Assembly: GCA_017430235.1 (NCBI GenBank) | Contig: JAFRNH010000096.1 | Coordinates: 16,955 to 80,954, forward strand | Length of the DNA: 64,000 nt | Origin: Paludibacteraceae bacterium | GTDB taxonomy: Bacteria > Bacteroidota > Bacteroidia > Bacteroidales > Paludibacteraceae | Direction of reading: 5' to 3' | In this document: positions 17,214 to 25,800 of the stretch, one piece after another | Layout of the letters: every line of letters begins with the position of its first letter | Numbering within the stretch: position 1 is the first letter of the stretch | The notes under the pieces: generated by a model | Seen by the model: only the letters and a program-made list of their open reading frames with translations | What the model was told of the DNA's origin: nothing | Database searches by the model: none | Translations under genes and position numbers: made by a program

Positions 17214-17993
17214 TTAATTTACAGCTGCCAACGTGGCAACACTAATTCTAATATTTTCTAATTCTTTAAATGGTAAAACACATGCTTCTAATGTGGAACC
17301 CGTCGTCAATACATCGTCTACAATCAGTAAATGAGTTCCCTCCACCTCACGTTGATGAGTCAGTTGAAATATACCTTTCACATTCTCCCAGCGTTCATAC
17401 GCATTCTTTTTCGTTTGAGTGGAATTCTCCACAACACGTTCAATAACATCAGTCCAAACAGGACGTTCGAGCGACTCCGCCAGTCCTTTCGCTATCCATT
17501 CACTTTGGTTATAGCCTCTCATCATTAATTTATTAGCATGAAGCGGAACGGGAATCAACGCATCCACATCCTTAAACATCACCCCTTTTAGTCGAGAGCC
17601 AAACATTCTACCCAATCTACGGCCCAACTCTTTATTCCCATGATATTTTATCTCATGCAAAATCTTCTGCGACATAGTCTCTTTCTCATAATAGAGGAAA
17701 GAAGCCGCCGATTCAATCTTAGCACGACCATAGAATCTCGTTTCTATGAAATTTTCTGGTCTATAGCTTTCTGTTATCATGGGGAGACCCACCAAGCAGG
17801 AAAGGCATAAATCAGATTCGTCTCTAATCAGAGTAGCACCACACCCGATACAAAAACGAGGATAAAACAAATCAAGAAGGTCATTCCTTCTCTCTCTTAT
17901 CTGTCTGCCAAATCCTTGAAAGTAGGCGGACAACCTCATTTTCCAAGCGGGTAATTTTCTCATACAGCAGTTCGCTCTGTTTAGTAAACGCAA
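17214..17993 (-). CDS. comF: ComF-family phosphoribosyltransferase-like protein
   Basis: 259 residues as opened; an inner ATG giving MRLSAYFQ may be the true start. A zinc-finger-like CIGCGATL...CLSCL (about 48-70) precedes a type I phosphoribosyltransferase fold with LIVDDVLTTGSTLEAC (about 222-237). ComF proteins take part in DNA uptake in competent bacteria. No type IV pilus or comEC gene is seen in the window. It follows lolD after 55 bases in the same direction. Confidence 0.88.
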   Translation of the reverse strand: MRLLNRANCCMRKLPAWKMRLSAYFQGFGRQIRERRNDLLDLFYPRFCIGCGATLIRDESDLCLSCLVGLPMITESYRPENFIETRFYGRAKIESAASFLYYEKETMSQKILHEIKYHGNKELGRRLGRMFGSRLKGVMFKDVDALIPVPLHANKLMMRGYNQSEWIAKGLAESLERPVWTDVIERVVENSTQTKKNAYERWENVKGIFQLTHQREVEGTHLLIVDDVLTTGSTLEACVLPFKELENIRISVATLAAVN

Positions 17994-18048
17994 AAATAAT
18001 TTTTATATCTGAAAAATCAAACAAAAAGGATGGAAAACCTTTTTTTAT

Positions 18049-18714
18049 CTATGAAACGATGATTCCATCCTGCATTTTCAAGATTCTGTCGGAAATGGAA
18101 GCCATCTCACTATCATGAGTAACAACCACCAATGTCTGATTCAATTCACTTTTCAGTTTCAACAGCAGTTTGTTCAATTCTGCTTTATTCTTCGAATCCA
18201 AGCTACCCGACGGTTCATCAGCCAATAACACATCCGGGTGATTCACCAATGCACGAGCCACCGCAATACGCTGACGTTCACCGCCCGACAGCTCATTGGG
18301 TTTATGAGTAGCTCTCTCACTCATTCCCAAAAATTCCAATAATTCCTTAGCTGTTGTTTGTGCCTCCTCTTTTGATTTCTTAGCAATCAAAGCCGGAATC
18401 ATAACATTTTCCAAGGCTGTGAATTCAGGTAACAATTGATGAAACTGAAAAACGAATCCTATGTGTAGGTTTCGGAACGAAGACAGTTCCTTTTCATTTA
18501 AATCAAAAACAGACGAACCGTTGATGTTGACCATTCCTGAATCAGGTTTATCCAATGTGCCAAGAATCTGCAGCAAAGTGGTTTTACCAGCACCACTCTG
18601 ACCAACAATAGAGACGAACTCCCCTTGTTGAATCTCCAAGGAGATATTCTTCAATACTTGCAACGACCCAAAACTTTTGGAAATGTTCGCTGCTTTTATC
18701 ATCACATTACCCAT
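18049..18714 (-). CDS. lolD: LolD-type ABC transporter ATP-binding protein
   Basis: 221 residues. Walker A is GQSGAGKTT (about 38-46), the ABC signature [15 protein letters not shown], and Walker [10 protein letters not shown]. These are characteristic of the LolD/MacB ATPase group. It would power release of lipoproteins by the LolCE permease, and a matching permease is encoded at 13437-14660. It starts 11 bases after cdaA, so it shares that transcript. Confidence 0.88.
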   Translation of the reverse strand: MGNVMIKAANISKSFGSLQVLKNISLEIQQGEFVSIVGQSGAGKTTLLQILGTLDKPDSGMVNINGSSVFDLNEKELSSFRNLHIGFVFQFHQLLPEFTALENVMIPALIAKKSKEEAQTTAKELLEFLGMSERATHKPNELSGGERQRIAVARALVNHPDVLLADEPSGSLDSKNKAELNKLLLKLKSELNQTLVVVTHDSEMASISDRILKMQDGIIVS

Positions 18715-18725
18715 ACAAATATCAC

Positions 18726-19520
18726 TTATTTCTGAGGAGTTCCTTTCTTCATTATTTCACCATTGGACAAAACAGATTCCAAATCTTCTGTTGTAATATT
18801 CAGTTTCAATTCACCTTTCATTGCAACAGAGATGTTACCTGTCTCTTCCGACACGATTACGCACAAAGCATCATACTTTTCAGACATACCCAAAGCAGCA
18901 CGATGACGCAGGCCACACTCTTTCGGAACATCCAGACTATGAGATACAGGCAAAATACATCCTGCACTTACAATCTTACTATCTGCGATAATCATAGCGC
19001 CATCATGCAATGGAGAGTTTTTGAAAAATATATTTTGAATCAATCGAGTACTAATATTTGCATTCAGCGTCTCACCAGTAATCTCCACACTTCGCAGGTC
19101 ATCGCCCTGACGAAGGACAATCAGTGCACCAATTTTTTGTTTAGAAAGATTTTTACAAGCAATCACTATCTGCATGGCGTCCGATTCCACCAACGAAGGT
19201 TTCTTTGACGAAAAGAATTTGCCAAACAAACGCAAAACCAGTTTATTATCCGAACCAATCATTGAAAGGAACTGGCGAATTTCCTCCTGAAACAAAACAA
19301 TCAGAGCGATAGCACCCACATTCACAATTTGGTTCATCAAACCGCCCATCAGTTGCATTCCGAAGACGAAATTGACCACCAACCATCCCAATACAAAGAT
19401 TAAGATACCGAAGAACACCCTGATGGCAGACGTACCCTTCAGCATCTTATACGTCTTATATAATAAGATGGCGACAAGGACAATATCAACTATGTCTATA
19501 AACCTAATTTGGAAACGCAT
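18726..19520 (-). CDS. cdaA: Diadenylate cyclase CdaA
   Basis: 264 residues. About three N-terminal TM segments (near 8-28, 32-52, 58-80) anchor a cytoplasmic DAC domain containing PLHDGAMII and [10 protein letters not shown], the two signature motifs of cyclic-di-AMP synthesis. It condenses two ATP to c-di-AMP. It lies 23 bases after folP, an order common in Bacteroidetes. No c-di-AMP phosphodiesterase is recognised in the window. Confidence 0.93.
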   Translation of the reverse strand: MRFQIRFIDIVDIVLVAILLYKTYKMLKGTSAIRVFFGILIFVLGWLVVNFVFGMQLMGGLMNQIVNVGAIALIVLFQEEIRQFLSMIGSDNKLVLRLFGKFFSSKKPSLVESDAMQIVIACKNLSKQKIGALIVLRQGDDLRSVEITGETLNANISTRLIQNIFFKNSPLHDGAMIIADSKIVSAGCILPVSHSLDVPKECGLRHRAALGMSEKYDALCVIVSEETGNISVAMKGELKLNITTEDLESVLSNGEIMKKGTPQK

Positions 19521-19543
19521 AAATGCAACACCTTAGTAAATAA

Positions 19544-20368
19544 TTATTTCTTATAACAAAGAGAAAATAGCCGCACCGCCTCATTTGCCTCTTTGACATC
19601 ATGTACGCGAAGAATCTTAGCACCTTGCTGCAGTGCAATGGTATTCAACACCGTCGTACCATTCAATGCCTCATTAGGAGTGATATTCAACGACTGCCAA
19701 ACCATCCTTTTACGAGACAAGCCCGCTAAAATTGGCAATCCGAACTGAAGTAGTTCAGACTGACGAGCCAGCAGTTCGAAGTTCTGTTCCATGGTCTTTC
19801 CGAAACCATAACCAGGGTCCAGAATAATATCTTTCACACCTCTACTTTGTAATACTGCTATTTTATCTGCAAAGAAACGAAAAATTTCTTTCATAAAATC
19901 ATCATTTTCGATTTTAATCTCTAAAGAATGTGTCAGAACATACGGAACGCCACAAGAAGCGACCGCATCCAACATAGAATCATCCTTATCGAAACCGAAC
20001 ACATCATTAATAATAGAGACGTTATAGGATTCAACAGCCTCTTTAGCAATCGCACCACGAAAAGTATCTACCGATATAATTAAGGAAGGATATTTGGCAC
20101 GAAGAAGTTCCAAAGCAGGGAACAGACGCTTTTTTTCTTCCTCTTCCGAGACAAATGTAGCATTTGGACGAGTGGAACACGCACCTACGTCAATAATCGA
20201 AGCACCGTTTTGTACGAAAAAATCAACTTTTTCCAATAATTGAGAAGTCGATAAACAACGAGAGGATTCGAAAAAGGAATCAGTCGTTACATTTATTATA
20301 CCCATCACAAGAGGAGAAGATGAGTCATAAAGCATTGATACACTATTCTTTTTAGAAGAATTTAACAT
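19544..20368 (-). CDS. folP: Dihydropteroate synthase
   Basis: 274 residues with the DHPS barrel motifs: MGIINVTTDSF near the N-terminus, IIDVGACSTRPNA, ILDPGYGFGKT and a GLSRKRMVWQ loop. It joins p-aminobenzoate to the pterin diphosphate in folate synthesis and is the sulfonamide target. First gene of the cluster folP-cdaA-lolD-comF. It is divergent from gldJ, with a 209-base promoter region between. Confidence 0.95.
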   Translation of the reverse strand: MLNSSKKNSVSMLYDSSSPLVMGIINVTTDSFFESSRCLSTSQLLEKVDFFVQNGASIIDVGACSTRPNATFVSEEEEKKRLFPALELLRAKYPSLIISVDTFRGAIAKEAVESYNVSIINDVFGFDKDDSMLDAVASCGVPYVLTHSLEIKIENDDFMKEIFRFFADKIAVLQSRGVKDIILDPGYGFGKTMEQNFELLARQSELLQFGLPILAGLSRKRMVWQSLNITPNEALNGTTVLNTIALQQGAKILRVHDVKEANEAVRLFSLCYKK

Positions 20369-20422
20369 AATGACAAAAAACGAAATATTAAAAATAGTAA
20401 AAAATTATAGCGAAAATATTTT

Positions 20423-20450
20423 TTGCAAAAATAGAAAATATATATCTTTG
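20423..20450 (+). promoter_or_regulatory. Promoter of gldJ
   Basis: TTG (20423-20425), 17 bases, TATCTTTG (20443-20450), in the AT-rich divergent region. On the opposite strand CAAAAATA (20426-20433) could serve folP as a -7 box. Confidence 0.55.
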
Positions 20451-20577
20451 TCCACTACTTTGAAAGCGAAGAAAAAAGTTGCAAAACGAAATTCTTTGTT
20501 TTCTAAGCAATATTTTTTTAGAAACAGAGTTATTGAATTATTAGAAAGTAAAACATTATCTTATTATTTATAGTGCT

Positions 20578-22134
20578 ATGAGACACGTAAGTTTATTTAA
20601 AATGGCATTGGTGCTAATGATCGCGGGGATGGTGTTGCCATCTTGCAAAGAGAAGAAGCTGAAAGACTCAAAAGTATCTAATGTCACAGGATGGAAGTAT
20701 AACGACAAGGAGAACGGAGGTTTCCAAGTTGTTAGTGGTTACAAACAAGACACCCCTCCGGGAATGACGTTCATCGAGGGTGGTACGTTCACACAAGGAC
20801 GTGTAATCGAGGATGTTTTGGGAGATTGGAATAATATTCCAAGACGTGTTACAGTTGCATCATTCTATATGGATCAGTGCGAAATTAGCAACGTAAACTG
20901 GAGAGAGTACATTCACTGGATGTCAAATGTGTTCCACAACACTCCAGAATACGTTGAGAAAGTATACCCAGATACACTAGTATGGCGTGAAGAGTTGGCA
21001 TACAACGAGCCATATTTGGATTTCTATTTCTCTCACGTTGCATACAACTGGTATCCAGTAGTAGGTGTAACATGGGAACAATGTGTTGACTTCGCTACAT
21101 GGCGTACTGACCGTGTAAACGAGATGAGAATGGCAGAGCAGGGAATCATCCAATACACAGATTTCCAAGCTCTAAAAGGAAACACAGATCCAAACGATAT
21201 TTCTCAGAATCAAGTATTCAACACTTCAAAATATCTTATGAAGTCTGATTACAAGCCAACAGAAGGAAAGAGTCCAAAGACAGATGTATACGGAAACGTA
21301 AGAAAAACAAACATGTCTGACGGTGTCCTTCTTCCTAAGTATCGTCTCCCAACCGAAGCTGAGTGGGAATACGCTGCTTACGGAACAAAAGCAATCGACG
21401 GAGAAGAGAACTATCAAGAGAAGAAGATTTATCCTTGGTATGGTCACCAAATGCGTAACCCATCTAGAAAAGTAAAAGGTGAAATGTACGCAAACTACGT
21501 TCGTGGTCGTGGTGATATGATGGGTATGGGTGGAAAATTGAATGACCACGCCACCATCACTGCTCCAGTAGATGCATTCTGGCCAAATGAGTTCGGTTTG
21601 TATTGTATGGCTGGTAACGTTAACGAGTGGGTATTGGATGTATATCGTGTATTGTCTAGCGACGATGTTCAAGAGTACAACCCATTCCGTGGTAACGAAT
21701 ACAAAATTCCTATCAAAGTTGATTCTACTGTTGATGGACAAAACGTGAAAGTTCCTACAATCGATAGTTTAGGTCGTGTAAAATTCGATTATCCTTACTC
21801 TAAGGATAGTATGAACCAATACGTTAAACTCGATGTTCGTAACTTCCGAGATGGTGATGCAGGAAGTGCTCTAAACAGAAACGATTGGTTGGTTGTTGGC
21901 GATCCTGACATTACAACTAAGAAATTGTACGATCCTGATACAGACAAAGAAGGTATGTTAACTTCTAAAATTTCCAACACAACTCGTGTTTACAAAGGTG
22001 GTGGATGGAAAGACCGCGCATACTGGTTGAACCCAGGTCAAAGAAGATACTTGGAACAAACAGAATGTAGAAGTGATATCGGATTCCGCTGCGCTATGAG
22101 TAAAGTTGGTGCAGAAGATGGTGATGTAAGATAA
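20578..22134 (+). CDS. gldJ: GldJ-type lipoprotein of gliding motility/type IX secretion
   Basis: 518 residues. The signal peptide ends at the lipobox LPSC (cysteine about 23). The body is a formylglycine-generating-enzyme/sulfatase-modifying-factor fold: MTFIEGGTFTQG, a FYMDQCEISNVNWREYIHW block, YRLPTEAEWEYAAYG, CMAGNVNEWVLDVYR and a C-terminal GGGWKDRAYWLNPGQRRY and IGFRCAM. GldJ and its paralogue GldK/PorK have this fold and are T9SS or gliding components at the outer membrane. Length and the adjoining murF favour GldJ over PorK. It is unlikely to act as an enzyme. It supports a functional T9SS, matching the sorting domains at 49730 and 63856. Confidence 0.85.
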   Translation: MRHVSLFKMALVLMIAGMVLPSCKEKKLKDSKVSNVTGWKYNDKENGGFQVVSGYKQDTPPGMTFIEGGTFTQGRVIEDVLGDWNNIPRRVTVASFYMDQCEISNVNWREYIHWMSNVFHNTPEYVEKVYPDTLVWREELAYNEPYLDFYFSHVAYNWYPVVGVTWEQCVDFATWRTDRVNEMRMAEQGIIQYTDFQALKGNTDPNDISQNQVFNTSKYLMKSDYKPTEGKSPKTDVYGNVRKTNMSDGVLLPKYRLPTEAEWEYAAYGTKAIDGEENYQEKKIYPWYGHQMRNPSRKVKGEMYANYVRGRGDMMGMGGKLNDHATITAPVDAFWPNEFGLYCMAGNVNEWVLDVYRVLSSDDVQEYNPFRGNEYKIPIKVDSTVDGQNVKVPTIDSLGRVKFDYPYSKDSMNQYVKLDVRNFRDGDAGSALNRNDWLVVGDPDITTKKLYDPDTDKEGMLTSKISNTTRVYKGGGWKDRAYWLNPGQRRYLEQTECRSDIGFRCAMSKVGAEDGDVR

Positions 22135-22155
22135 TGTCAACACTACTAATAAATG

Positions 22156-22184
22156 AAAAGCCCCTCAAAAAGGGGCTTTTTATT
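22156..22184 (+). terminator. Rho-independent terminator after gldJ
   Basis: AAAAGCCCCT (22156-22165) and AGGGGCTTTT (22171-22180) form a GC-rich stem followed by T residues. Confidence 0.88.
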
Positions 22185-22223
22185 TGCTACGCTATTGTCA
22201 TGTCCACATCTCTTTTTTACAAA

Positions 22224-22231
22224 TAATTTTG
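22224..22231 (+). promoter_or_regulatory. Possible -7 box for murF
   Basis: TAATTTTG fits TAnnTTTG, 44 bases before the ATG. A -33 element at the right spacing was not found. Confidence 0.4.
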
Positions 22232-22275
22232 TGGCAAACAAACTTTTCTATTGAACCCACCTTATAACTCCTATC

Positions 22276-23550
22276 ATGGATATCAATCAAATTTACGACC
22301 TTTTCCTCCTTCACCCTGTCATCACAACAGACAGCCGCAACTGCCCAGAAGGAGCTATTTTCTTTGCCCTTAAAGGTGCTAACTTCAATGGCAATCAATT
22401 CGCAAAAGAAACAATTCAGAAAGGATGCGCTTTCGCCTTCGTCGACGAAAAAGAATACGCTGACGACAAACAAATATTCTACGTTCCCAATTGCCTCACC
22501 ACTCTACAACAACTGGCTGAGAAACATCGTATGACCTTGAACACCCCTATTATTGGTGTCACAGGAACAAACGGAAAAACAACCACAAAAGAGTTGATCG
22601 CAAGCGTTCTGAAACAAAAATATAACATTCTATACACCCAAGGTAACCTCAACAACCATATCGGTGTTCCAATGACACTGCTTCAACTAAAAAAAGAGCA
22701 TGAGATTGCTATCATCGAAATGGGTGCCAATCACCCAGGTGAAATCAAAACACTCGTCAACATCGCCCGTCCCAACTATGGTATCATCACCAATGTAGGG
22801 AAAGCCCACATAGAGGGTTTTGGCTCATTCGAGGGCGTCATCAACACAAAATGTGAGTTGTATGATTTTCTAAAAGAGAATAACGGAAAAGCCTTCGTCA
22901 ACAAAGGAAACGATATACTATCCGACAAGGCTCAACAAAAAGGAATCTCATCCATCTTCTATGGAAAAGGTGCCGATATAAATGCTGAAATTCTATCCTC
23001 CGACCCTTTCCTATCCATCCAATGGAACGGTCATCAAATAAACAGTCAACTGATTGGTCGATACAACCTCGAAAACATCGTGGCTGCAATCGCCATCGGC
23101 AAAAACTTCCAGCTCTCCGACGAACAAATCGTCACAGCTATCGAGAATTACACCCCAACCAATAATCGTTCTCAATTCAAGCAAACAGAGCATAACAAGT
23201 TAATTATCGATGCCTACAATGCCAATCCGACTAGCATGAACGCCTCTTTGGACAATTTTATATTAATCAACGGAAAAGAGAAAGCGGTAATCTTAGGAGA
23301 TATGAAAGAACTTGGCAACGTGAGTGATTCGGAACACCAAAAGGTGGCAGATAAACTGAGTCAGTCCTCCATCTCCGAAATCTTGCTCATCGGTCCTAAT
23401 TTTGCTAAGACGAATTGTCCAAGAGCCCAAAAGTTTAATGATGTAACTGCTCTGAACGACTATCTTAGCAAGAACCCTATTAACGGGAAACTGGTTCTCG
23501 TTAAAGGATCAAACAGTATGAAACTTATCGAATGCGTCGGCTTACTATAA
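22276..23550 (+). CDS. murF: UDP-N-acetylmuramoyl-tripeptide-D-alanyl-D-alanine ligase
   Basis: 424 residues with the Mur ligase layout. TDSRNCPEGAIFFALKG near the N-terminus is the UDP-MurNAc-binding part. The ATP loop is GVTGTNGKTTTKE (about 93-105). The C-terminal domain begins near 'DAYNANPTSMNASL' (about 312). It adds D-Ala-D-Ala to the peptidoglycan precursor in the cytoplasm. It heads a tight four-gene run with the next gene 1 base downstream. Confidence 0.95.
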   Translation: MDINQIYDLFLLHPVITTDSRNCPEGAIFFALKGANFNGNQFAKETIQKGCAFAFVDEKEYADDKQIFYVPNCLTTLQQLAEKHRMTLNTPIIGVTGTNGKTTTKELIASVLKQKYNILYTQGNLNNHIGVPMTLLQLKKEHEIAIIEMGANHPGEIKTLVNIARPNYGIITNVGKAHIEGFGSFEGVINTKCELYDFLKENNGKAFVNKGNDILSDKAQQKGISSIFYGKGADINAEILSSDPFLSIQWNGHQINSQLIGRYNLENIVAAIAIGKNFQLSDEQIVTAIENYTPTNNRSQFKQTEHNKLIIDAYNANPTSMNASLDNFILINGKEKAVILGDMKELGNVSDSEHQKVADKLSQSSISEILLIGPNFAKTNCPRAQKFNDVTALNDYLSKNPINGKLVLVKGSNSMKLIECVGLL

Positions 23551-23551
23551 T

Positions 23552-23995
23552 ATGAATACCAAAACGATTATACTTCTGATTATATTCTTTACCATTCTTG
23601 TCAGTTATCTCATTTATATGGACAAAAGGAGACGGGCAAGAACACCTAATACGGAAGAGAAGAAAGAGTTCACAAACATGAGTGAAGAACGCAAAAGAGC
23701 CATTGAGAGTGGCGAGTGTTGCGGACAGCATGAGGTGTGTGAACGTGATTCTCTTATCAACACCCGCATACAAGCAGAATATTATGATGACGAGGAACTT
23801 GACCAGTTTAAAGGTCGCAACCCAGAATCATACACAGAAGAAGAGATAAAGCTATTTAACGATGTCTTTTACACACTAAAAGAAGGAGATGTAAGTGGAT
23901 GGCTGAAAAGCATGCAGATAAGAGAAATTGAGATTCCTCAGAATCTCAAAGATGAGGCATTGTTTATCATTCAAGAAAGAAGATTTAATAAATGA
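23552..23995 (+). CDS. Single-span membrane protein with ECCGxHEVCE motif, unknown function
   Basis: 147 residues: one N-terminal TM segment (about 5-23), a basic patch, then an acidic cytoplasmic or periplasmic domain. The motif GECCGQHEVCERDS (about 53-66) has three cysteines and one histidine and looks like a metal or redox site. The C-terminal half is helical and charged. It starts 1 base after murF and overlaps the sulfatase gene by 4 bases, so translation is coupled and a cell-envelope role is likely. I do not recognise an experimentally known function. Confidence 0.7.
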   Translation: MNTKTIILLIIFFTILVSYLIYMDKRRRARTPNTEEKKEFTNMSEERKRAIESGECCGQHEVCERDSLINTRIQAEYYDDEELDQFKGRNPESYTEEEIKLFNDVFYTLKEGDVSGWLKSMQIREIEIPQNLKDEALFIIQERRFNK

Positions 23996-25800
23996 AGGAG
24001 CGACTAAAATTCATACTATTCTATTTTGTCTTCTGGCTAATCATTTTTGTCTTACAAAAACCCATATTCCTCATATTCCAACTTTCAAAGGATAGCTTTG
24101 CTGATTGGATAGGCACCATAACACACGGTTTTTGCATGGATCTTTCCATGTCCGGTTACTGCACGTTATTACCTCTCGTGCTAACCATGGTCTCCTGCTT
24201 TTTAGTCAACGATCGTTGGATAAGAAAAGCCATCGACATCTACACCTATCTCCTGATTGGATTTGTCTCTCTTTTATTTGTCGCTGACCTCTTCTTATAT
24301 CGTTATTGGGGGTTTCGAATAGACAACACCCCCCTATTCTATCTAAAAACCCCAAAAGATGCAATGGCAAGCGGATCATGGTACGAATATATCGCTGCGC
24401 TTATCCTACTCGCAATTTTCATCTTTGTGCTTGTCAAATTTTATCATTTCATGCGCACAAAATGGCATGAATACACCTCCCGCTCATATCTGACACTCAT
24501 TCCATTGACACTCATCTTTGGTGTGATGTTTATACTCATTCGCGGTGGCATAGGTGTTTCTACCATGAATGCCGGATATGTCTATTTCAGCGAATCCACC
24601 TTTCTCAATCATGCTGCCATCAATCCAACCTGGAATTTCATCAACTCATGCACCAGATCAAACAATTTTGATAAGCAATATCGTTTCTTGGAGGAGGGAG
24701 AAGCTGTTCGTCTCGTCAATGAACTAAATGCAACAAACGCCACAATAGAAGATACGCTAACTGGCAGGTTGCTAAACACCAATCGCCCCAACATTCTATT
24801 AATCATTATGGAAGGAATCGGTTCCAATATGATAGAGACACTTGGTGGCAAACCGGGTGTTGCTCCTAATCTGTGTCGATATACCCAAGAGGGTATCTGT
24901 TTCACCAACTTCTTTGCCAGTAGTTTCAGAACAGACAGAGGATTAGTAGCCATTCTGAGTGGTTATCCTGCCCAGCCGACCAACTCATTAATGAAATTCC
25001 CGAATAAAACGCAAAACGTTCCTATCTTAACCCAAGATTTACGTTCCAACGGTTATCACACCGCCTTCTATTATGGTGGTGATGATAATTTCACCAACCT
25101 TCACTCCTATTTAGTCACTGCTGGTTACCAAACAATCGTCAACGAGCATGACTTTACAGGGAAAGAGATGTCGACCAAATGGGGCGCCTACGATCATGTC
25201 GTGCTCAATCGTGTCAAAAAAGATTTGCACGAGGCAGAGCAACCATTCTTCAAGACAGTACTGACACTCAACAGTCACGAGCCATTCGACGTACCCTCTC
25301 ATGTGTTGGAAGAACCCTATCCCAACTCTGTACACTACACAGATAGTTGCATAGGCGATTTCATCGAAGATTACAAGAAGCAAGAGATCTGGAAGAATTC
25401 CCTCATTATCATTCTACCCGACCACGCATTCCGATATCCAGCAACACTTGACAATGCTACCCCTTGGAGGTACAGAATACCAATGATCTGGTTAGGAGGA
25501 GCCATCGATTCCATTCAAACCATCACCAAGACATGCGGACAAGTAGACATTGCTGCTACTCTATTGAACCAGCTAAAGATTCCTTCGGAACGATTTACCT
25601 TTAGCCATGATATCATGAGTCCATCACATCCCGAATATGCATTTTATTCCTTTATCGATGGATTCGGTCTCATCACCCAAAAAGACACATCAATATATGA
25701 CTGTGGAGCAAACCGAACTCTACGAACCACTCATGAAGAGACAATTGAACAGGGGAAAGCTTATCTCCAAAAATTATATGATGATTTAAGTTTAAGGTAA
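23992..25800 (+). CDS. LTA-synthase-like membrane sulfatase/phosphotransferase
   Basis: 602 residues. About five TM segments lie in the first 190 residues. A periplasmic alkaline-phosphatase-fold domain begins near 260 with NILLIIMEGIGSNM; the metal-binding nucleophile would be T314 in SFRTDRG. TLNSHEPFDV and IILPDHAFRYP supply further metal ligands. Relatives transfer phosphoglycerol or phosphoethanolamine to envelope glycans. Gram-negative members are not LTA synthases in the strict sense, so the acceptor is unknown. It overlaps the upstream gene by ATGA and directly abuts a WG-repeat gene. Confidence 0.85.
   Translation: MKERLKFILFYFVFWLIIFVLQKPIFLIFQLSKDSFADWIGTITHGFCMDLSMSGYCTLLPLVLTMVSCFLVNDRWIRKAIDIYTYLLIGFVSLLFVADLFLYRYWGFRIDNTPLFYLKTPKDAMASGSWYEYIAALILLAIFIFVLVKFYHFMRTKWHEYTSRSYLTLIPLTLIFGVMFILIRGGIGVSTMNAGYVYFSESTFLNHAAINPTWNFINSCTRSNNFDKQYRFLEEGEAVRLVNELNATNATIEDTLTGRLLNTNRPNILLIIMEGIGSNMIETLGGKPGVAPNLCRYTQEGICFTNFFASSFRTDRGLVAILSGYPAQPTNSLMKFPNKTQNVPILTQDLRSNGYHTAFYYGGDDNFTNLHSYLVTAGYQTIVNEHDFTGKEMSTKWGAYDHVVLNRVKKDLHEAEQPFFKTVLTLNSHEPFDVPSHVLEEPYPNSVHYTDSCIGDFIEDYKKQEIWKNSLIIILPDHAFRYPATLDNATPWRYRIPMIWLGGAIDSIQTITKTCGQVDIAATLLNQLKIPSERFTFSHDIMSPSHPEYAFYSFIDGFGLITQKDTSIYDCGANRTLRTTHEETIEQGKAYLQKLYDDLSLR

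Noticed and set aside
20370-20573. 67-codon lysine-rich plus frame between folP and gldJ
   Set aside because: Very AT-rich, overlaps the gldJ promoter, and has no recognisable features.
20578-22134. Assignment as a sulfatase-modifying enzyme (formylglycine-generating)
   Set aside because: The fold fits, but the lipobox, length and link with T9SS cargo point to GldJ/GldK-type structural lipoproteins, which are not enzymes.
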